A stretch of 64,000 bases of DNA from Moniliophthora roreri (taxonomy: Eukaryota > Basidiomycota > Agaricomycetes > Agaricales > Marasmiaceae), in NCBI GenBank assembly GCA_001466705.2, contig LATX02000111.1:77001-141000 (forward strand), written 5' to 3'. The translations under genes were made by a program, and so were the position numbers. Every line of letters begins with the position of its first letter. Positions within the stretch are counted from its first letter, which is position 1. Positions 59,546 to 64,000 of this stretch are shown piece by piece. Under the pieces are notes generated by a model. That model saw nothing but the letters and a program-made list of their open reading frames with translations. It did not search any database and was not told where the DNA came from.

Positions 59546-59915
59546 TAGACTGTAGCAATGCAAAGAAGCGTGCGTTACGAAGGAGTATGTACCTGCACTC
59601 CGGGTTGGACGAAAAGCAAAATCACTGACTTATGTTTCTAGCTAGCTTGGTAATGTAGAGCATACATACCGCAAACTTGTACAAAAGCAGCAAAGTACCA
59701 TCAATATTATTCCTTGTCAAAGGCTCGTTGGGGCGGCGAAATTGCCGGATTCTTTGGTTCTTTGGTCTCATGGTCCGATGGAGCTTCCGAGGGAAAAGGA
59801 CGTGGTCTGCGGCTTCCTGCCAGGTTTTGGTAGGTTGCTGCGACTGGCGCTGATGTTCAAATGCCTTAGGAACACCATCTATCCGGCAGGGACCGGTTCT
59901 TTCTGGCAGCCAACA

Positions 59916-59923
59916 TATATAAG
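59916..59923 (+). promoter_or_regulatory. TATA box of second O-methyltransferase gene
   Basis: TATATAAG, 37 bases before the ATG, at the same place as in copy 1. Confidence 0.55.
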
Positions 59924-59952
59924 ACCTTCGTGATATCGTGTTCAGTACAACC

Positions 59953-61774
59953 ATGGCCACAGACATCACCGTCACCACAAACAACCACATAACTTCTTTG
60001 TCGACCCTCATCGCCTCCTCTGTTCAAGAGGTTCTGGCAATCTATGCTTCTGTTGGACAAGCAGCACCGTCCCTTGACTCAGTCGAGCCTGGGCCTTTCG
60101 ACGATGCCGTCGAAGATGTCCCAGAACGGCTTGTACGTGCGGTCAAGGTAATCAAAGCTGCGTGTGCACAGTTAGTCTGCACAGTCTCGAACCCATCTGG
60201 GATAATCCTCGATGTGAGTGTCCTATTGTCTAAACTTACAGTATACTGAACTTGAGAGAGTAGAAAGCCCTCGCACAGCCTGAACCTTCATGTCTCGTCA
60301 TTGTCACCAACGCTCGAATTGCCGATCTTCTTGTTGATAAACCAGAGGGTATGCATGTCAAGCAGCTGGCAGAGGCATCTGGATTCAACGATTCAGACAA
60401 ACTGGGAAGAGTAATGAGGTTGCTGGCCACCAACCATGTCTTTCGTGAAGGTAACGCCCATGTATCTCATTCGTATAAATGACTATTTGATGCGATGGGA
60501 TTGAACCCCATAGTGAAGCCAGGTGTATATGCCAATAATCGGTTGAGCATCAAGTTAATTTCTAAGAACACAATGTCTGACATGGTCAATATGCTGTAAG
60601 TCTTCCCCCTTGCCGTTTCCGTCTTCGGGTTCCTAACATGCAGCAGGACGGATGAAACTCGCCTTGCAGCTGCGCATGCATATGAAACATTCTCGACCAA
60701 GCCGAAATTCCCGGATGAAACGGCCTTCCAACGGCTAACAGGACACAAAATCTTTGATTGGTACAATCTTCCCGAAAATAAAGAGAAAGCAGAGGTAAGA
60801 GTTAATACTCAAACTGGCAGCAACTCCAGACTGACAGTTTGATTAGCGCTTCAACCGTGCCATGGTTGCTGGGATCGAATATCATGGTAGTTTTCTCTCT
60901 AAAGCGTATCCATGGATGGAACATCCCTCGGAACGCACAGTGTGTGATGTAGGGGGTGGAAACGGCCACAATATGATGGACCTGTTGAAGAAGCACCCGA
61001 ATCTGAAGGCTGTACTTCAAGATCAGCCCGAAGTGATTGAGCAGGCAAAGAAGGTATGACACCAGGTCTTCGGCGGGCTTTGTACGACTGACCACGAGTT
61101 ACGCGCCAGTACTGGACCAAAGAGTATCCCCAAGCTATCGAGGAGAAGAGGGTGCAGTTCGCGCCACTCAACTTTTTCACAGATCAAGCTGTTGAAGGAT
61201 GCGATGTCTACTATGTAAGCGTTGATACTCCCATCCGTACTGCCAATTTCTAACCATTTGATAGATTAAACACATCATGTATGTCTCGAATTTCGGCCGC
61301 TGTGTACACCTTCTGACTATGATCCGCAAAGACACGACTGGCCTGATGATCGGTGTCTCACAATACTTCAAAACATAAGGAAGGCTATGAAGCCCGAGGC
61401 CCGACTTGTCATACGTGCGTATAGAGTTCCATGTCTGTTGCTCGAGAACTGAATACCCGTTGCTTAGATGAATTGGCAATACCTAGCCCCGCCCGCTACG
61501 TTCAGTGCCCAGAGGATCGTGCTCCCGAACCTCTCTTGCCCAATTGGGGAGCGCCAACGGCTAGAGCATACAATGTAGACTTCGCCATGATGACCAGTTT
61601 TGGCTCCAAGGAGCGAACCCTGGAGGAAATGATCTCACTCTGGTATGGTCATTCTCCCGTCGTTGCAAAAGCTACGCCACTCACGCGAAAAATGATAGCG
61701 AAATGTGTGGCTTGCAATTCAGGAAGTTGTACCCAGCTGGGGAGACGGATTTGATGGAATTCATCCCGGCATGA
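59953..61774 (+). CDS. Family-2 O-methyltransferase, copy 2
   Basis: Near-identical duplicate of the gene at 52959-54777 with the same ten-exon plan: 59953-60213, 60264-60450, 60514-60595, 60644-60794, 60847-61053, 61110-61214, 61265-61278, 61332-61414, 61468-61642, 61699-61774; also 446 residues. Exon lengths are equal in both copies while introns vary slightly. SAM motif CDVGGGNGHNMMDLLKKHP is kept. The catalytic block reads HDWPDDRC, so this copy keeps the Asp lost in copy 1. C-terminus LYPAGETDLMEFIPA is family-typical, whereas copy 1 has LYPAGKMDLMVFIPV. Copy 2 therefore looks the better preserved. Substrate unknown; no biosynthetic partner gene is visible nearby. Confidence 0.87.
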
Positions 61775-62193
61775 GGTTTGAGGACCTGAAGTTCTTTTAT
61801 CAATAGTATTTGTAGAAATTTTGTTTGATAGATAAAGATCAATGAGAACGAGGGGGGCTTGGGGTGGTACAACTTCGTCGATGCAACCCGGGACGACCAG
61901 TGATGCTTCTCGTCGATGTATCTCTGTACTTTCTATCACTTCTGCTTGTCTCTCCACTTTGTTTCGAATAGATGCCTTAAAAAAGTTTTAGGAACAAGTG
62001 TTGCATCTCGTACATATGCAACATGATAAGATACAAACACTAGTAGCAAGGAAAACATTTAATGATAGTGATAAATACGTGCTCGAGACTCGTATGTCAT
62101 TCTGGAAAATAAGTTATACTGATTCTGGAACACGACAGGTTAACTATACAACTCACTGAAAGTGAAAGACTCACCAATACAAATGTGTATCGT
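61775..62193. other. Intergenic, tail to tail
   Basis: 3' flanks of OMT copy 2 and the secreted protein gene, which converge. The first ~130 bp match the OMT copy 1 3' flank, marking the right edge of the duplicated unit near 61900. Confidence 0.4.
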
Positions 62194-62797
62194 TTAGTAC
62201 TCGTCGTCTTGGCCGTTGTTACCGTTGTTATCGCCTCTGTGAGGACCACGCTGAGGGCCGCCGTGAGGACCGCCATGACCGCCGTGAGGGCGTCCGGTAG
62301 GTGGTCCAGTGGGAGTGGCAGACGATGGGCCTTCAGTTGGTGGTGCGCTTCCGGAAGATGGCTCCCCAGTGGGCGCGGACGCACTACTAGTAGGAGCGCC
62401 GGTAGGCTCGACGCTTCCACTAGATGGGCCTTCAGTCGGTGGTACACTTCCGGATGAAGGTTCGCCAGTAGGAGCAGATGCACCACTGGATGGAGCGCCC
62501 GTGGGTTCGACACTACCACTGGAAGGTGCACCCGTTGGTGGGGCACTAGATGGTTCCCCAGAAGGGGGAGCGCTGCCAGTAGGAACTGCGATGCTCGTGG
62601 AACCTGATGATGCAGCGCTGCTTGGGAAGCTGGCAGACGACTCGCTGACGGATGTGGGGGCATCTTGACGAGGCAGCTAATTTTGAATCAGTTAAGATTG
62701 AAACACGGACATTGGGGACGACTTGGAGACTTACCACTGTGGCAGAGGCAGCAGCAGCAAGCACGAGGGAGATTAAGGCTGGGGAGAAGGTCTTCAT
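62194..62797 (-). CDS. Small secreted Ser/Pro-rich repeat protein
   Basis: Two exons, 62735-62797 and 62194-62676, intron 62677-62734; 181 residues. Residues 1-19 form a signal peptide (MKTFSPALISLVLAAAASA). The mature part is a low-complexity repeat of about 11-13 residues around PTGAPSSGS and PTEGPSSGS variants, heavily Ser/Thr/Pro and therefore a likely O-mannosylation substrate. It ends in a Gly/His/Pro-rich tail (HGGHGGPHGGPQRG) and an acidic DDEY. There is no hydrophobic C-terminus, so no GPI anchor. Probably an extracellular or cell-wall-associated protein. The reverse strand is also open because of the repeats, but only the minus strand gives a signal peptide, a consensus intron and a TATA box. 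Confidence 0.8.
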
Positions 62798-62902
62798 TTT
62801 GCTTTAGTGTTTGGAGAGGGTGAAAAAGAATAGATCAAGTTGGAGCTGAGGGCGAGAAGAAAACGAATTCGAGTTGACGAAATTCACCATCTCAAGCCTG
62901 GC

Positions 62903-62909
62903 TTTTATA
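62903..62909 (-). promoter_or_regulatory. TATA box of secreted protein gene
   Basis: TATAAAA on the minus strand, about 106 bp upstream of the ATG. Confidence 0.5.
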
Positions 62910-64000
62910 TCCTTGTACCCAGTCCAAAGACAGAAGAACACCAAGTAAAGAGATGAGTGGCGGTATGAACGTAAGGATGAAGTATTTTTGGAGTGTCGCG
63001 ACAGGTTTGAGTAGGAGAGAGCGACATAAGCGATAGCTCTAATTCATTGCGTGGAGAATCACTCCTAGCAGTGTTTCAGCCCTCTGTCTGGGAATAATTA
63101 GAGGTGGCACTTGACGGCGCACGCATTCATCGGTTGGACAGTGAGGCTAAGCTCAAAGACGTCATAGGCGGGATTGTTGAGAGCGAATCACTGTTTTGAT
63201 GGCCATGGGAAACAGGAACGTGTGCATTTGGAGTCGCGATGAATATCAAGGATCGTCGCAATACTGCTCAAACACGACGACGAGGGTTCTCCGGTCTCGG
63301 TTCGCTTCCCGCACTCCTCAGCGATGAGGAGAGTGGAGACTTTTGTGATGGACCTATGGTGATATGAAGGAGACAGATGAGCTGGGTAAACACAGATAGC
63401 CAACGAGACGCACCAGAAATCTATAGTGAAGTTTAATAATTAATCATAGCACCACAGGGTGTTTCTCCGGTGGAGAAGACGACCGCTCGGGTGCCGTTAA
63501 CTTGGTAAAAGCAGAGCAATACCAGTGGTATTCACTTAAAGAAAAAGTGAGTTTCATCATGGCAATGGATTAGCCACTCACCACTAGAATATTCCATAAA
63601 GACAGGGTCTTGGACTTGCCTTGACCACTGGCTGAGCAGTGAGCGAGAATAGAGTGGTGATGGTACCAGGTGAAAGTTCCGTGAGAAATTCGGCAAAGTT
63701 ACTCGAGTTTCTTCCATGCCATCTCTCGAGCCTGACCCCCTGCTTCAATAACCGACTCCCCGAGTCGGGCGACTGGCGAAAACTTATTACATTCCTTCTC
63801 AAAGGCTATATCACCCGAACCATGATAGAAGCAGACGGTGAGTTTCCAGATCCTCTGAGTCAGGCTTCAGCGTGTTCACACTATTGACTGATCAGGATTC
63901 TCAATACCGGCGGCGGATAATAAGGTGGAATGACCAAGGAGTAACTTGAGTTTCCCTATAACCATGGGCAATCGTCATCAAGCTTTTCTCATAGCTCGAC
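62910..64000. other. Right end, no recognisable gene
   Basis: Short frames only (for example 63639-63887 plus, 82 codons, no domain). It may hold the 5' parts of genes outside the window. Confidence 0.3.

Larger units (their letters stand above)
56982..59915. other. Intergenic, no recognisable gene
   Basis: About 2.9 kb. Short minus-strand frames at 57349-57624, 57549-57863 and 58298-58573 have no recognisable domain and no consistent exon structure. It holds a perfect 10-bp hairpin (58159-58182), a run of ten T near 58770, and a longer imperfect hairpin (59447-59545). From about 59574 it resembles the OMT copy 1 promoter. Confidence 0.35.

Noticed and set aside
62097..62668. Long open frames on the plus strand and in another minus frame over the secreted protein gene
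   Set aside because: They are shadows of the repeat; only the chosen frame has a signal peptide, intron borders and a TATA box.

Overview
The window looks like nuclear DNA of a mushroom-forming basidiomycete (Agaricomycetes). The right-hand genes carry many short GT-AG introns of about 47-65 bp. They encode fungal proteins I can recognise: an F-box protein, the Golgi tether subunit COG3, a PP1 inhibitor of the YPI1/Inhibitor-3 family, family-2 O-methyltransferases and a secreted Ser/Pro-rich protein. The LTR retrotransposons are of the Ty3/gypsy type usual in these fungi. I cannot name the species.

The window has two compartments. Positions 1 to about 45 kb are AT-rich and repeat-derived: solo LTRs, three degraded Ty3/gypsy elements (A about 13.8-19.8 kb, B about 19.9-26.3 kb, C 35.6-44.9 kb with both LTRs), terminal-inverted-repeat elements, a decayed sirtuin gene, a transposase relic, and an intron-rich broken gene locus (26.5-33.5 kb) with a Zn2Cys6-like cysteine cluster. 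Fourteen single-N gaps lie in 0.6-25.7 kb. Several join sequences that are near-identical duplicates or lack internal parts of one element, so that part of the order should not be trusted. From about 45.6 kb to the end the DNA is more GC-rich, has no N and holds the intact host genes.

The strongest signal in the left half is a mutational footprint. The two 820-bp LTRs of element C differ at about 40 positions by hand alignment. Every difference I saw is a transition and many are CG versus TG or CA. Nearly all in-frame stops in elements A, B, C and in the intron-rich locus are explained by one C-to-T (or G-to-A) change, mostly CGA to TGA. The sirtuin remnant has lost its glycine motif the same way. 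This fits methylation-linked CpG decay or a RIP-like process acting on repeats and also on gene-like sequence among them.

In the right half, COG3 and F-box genes lie in the same direction, followed by a truncated F-box paralogue. Two near-identical ten-exon O-methyltransferase genes flank the YPI1-like gene at a spacing of 7 kb. A small secreted repeat protein closes the recognisable content. The most novel candidates are an extra ORF between pol and the 3' LTR of element C and the intron-rich Zn2Cys6-like locus, neither of which I could assign to a known protein.
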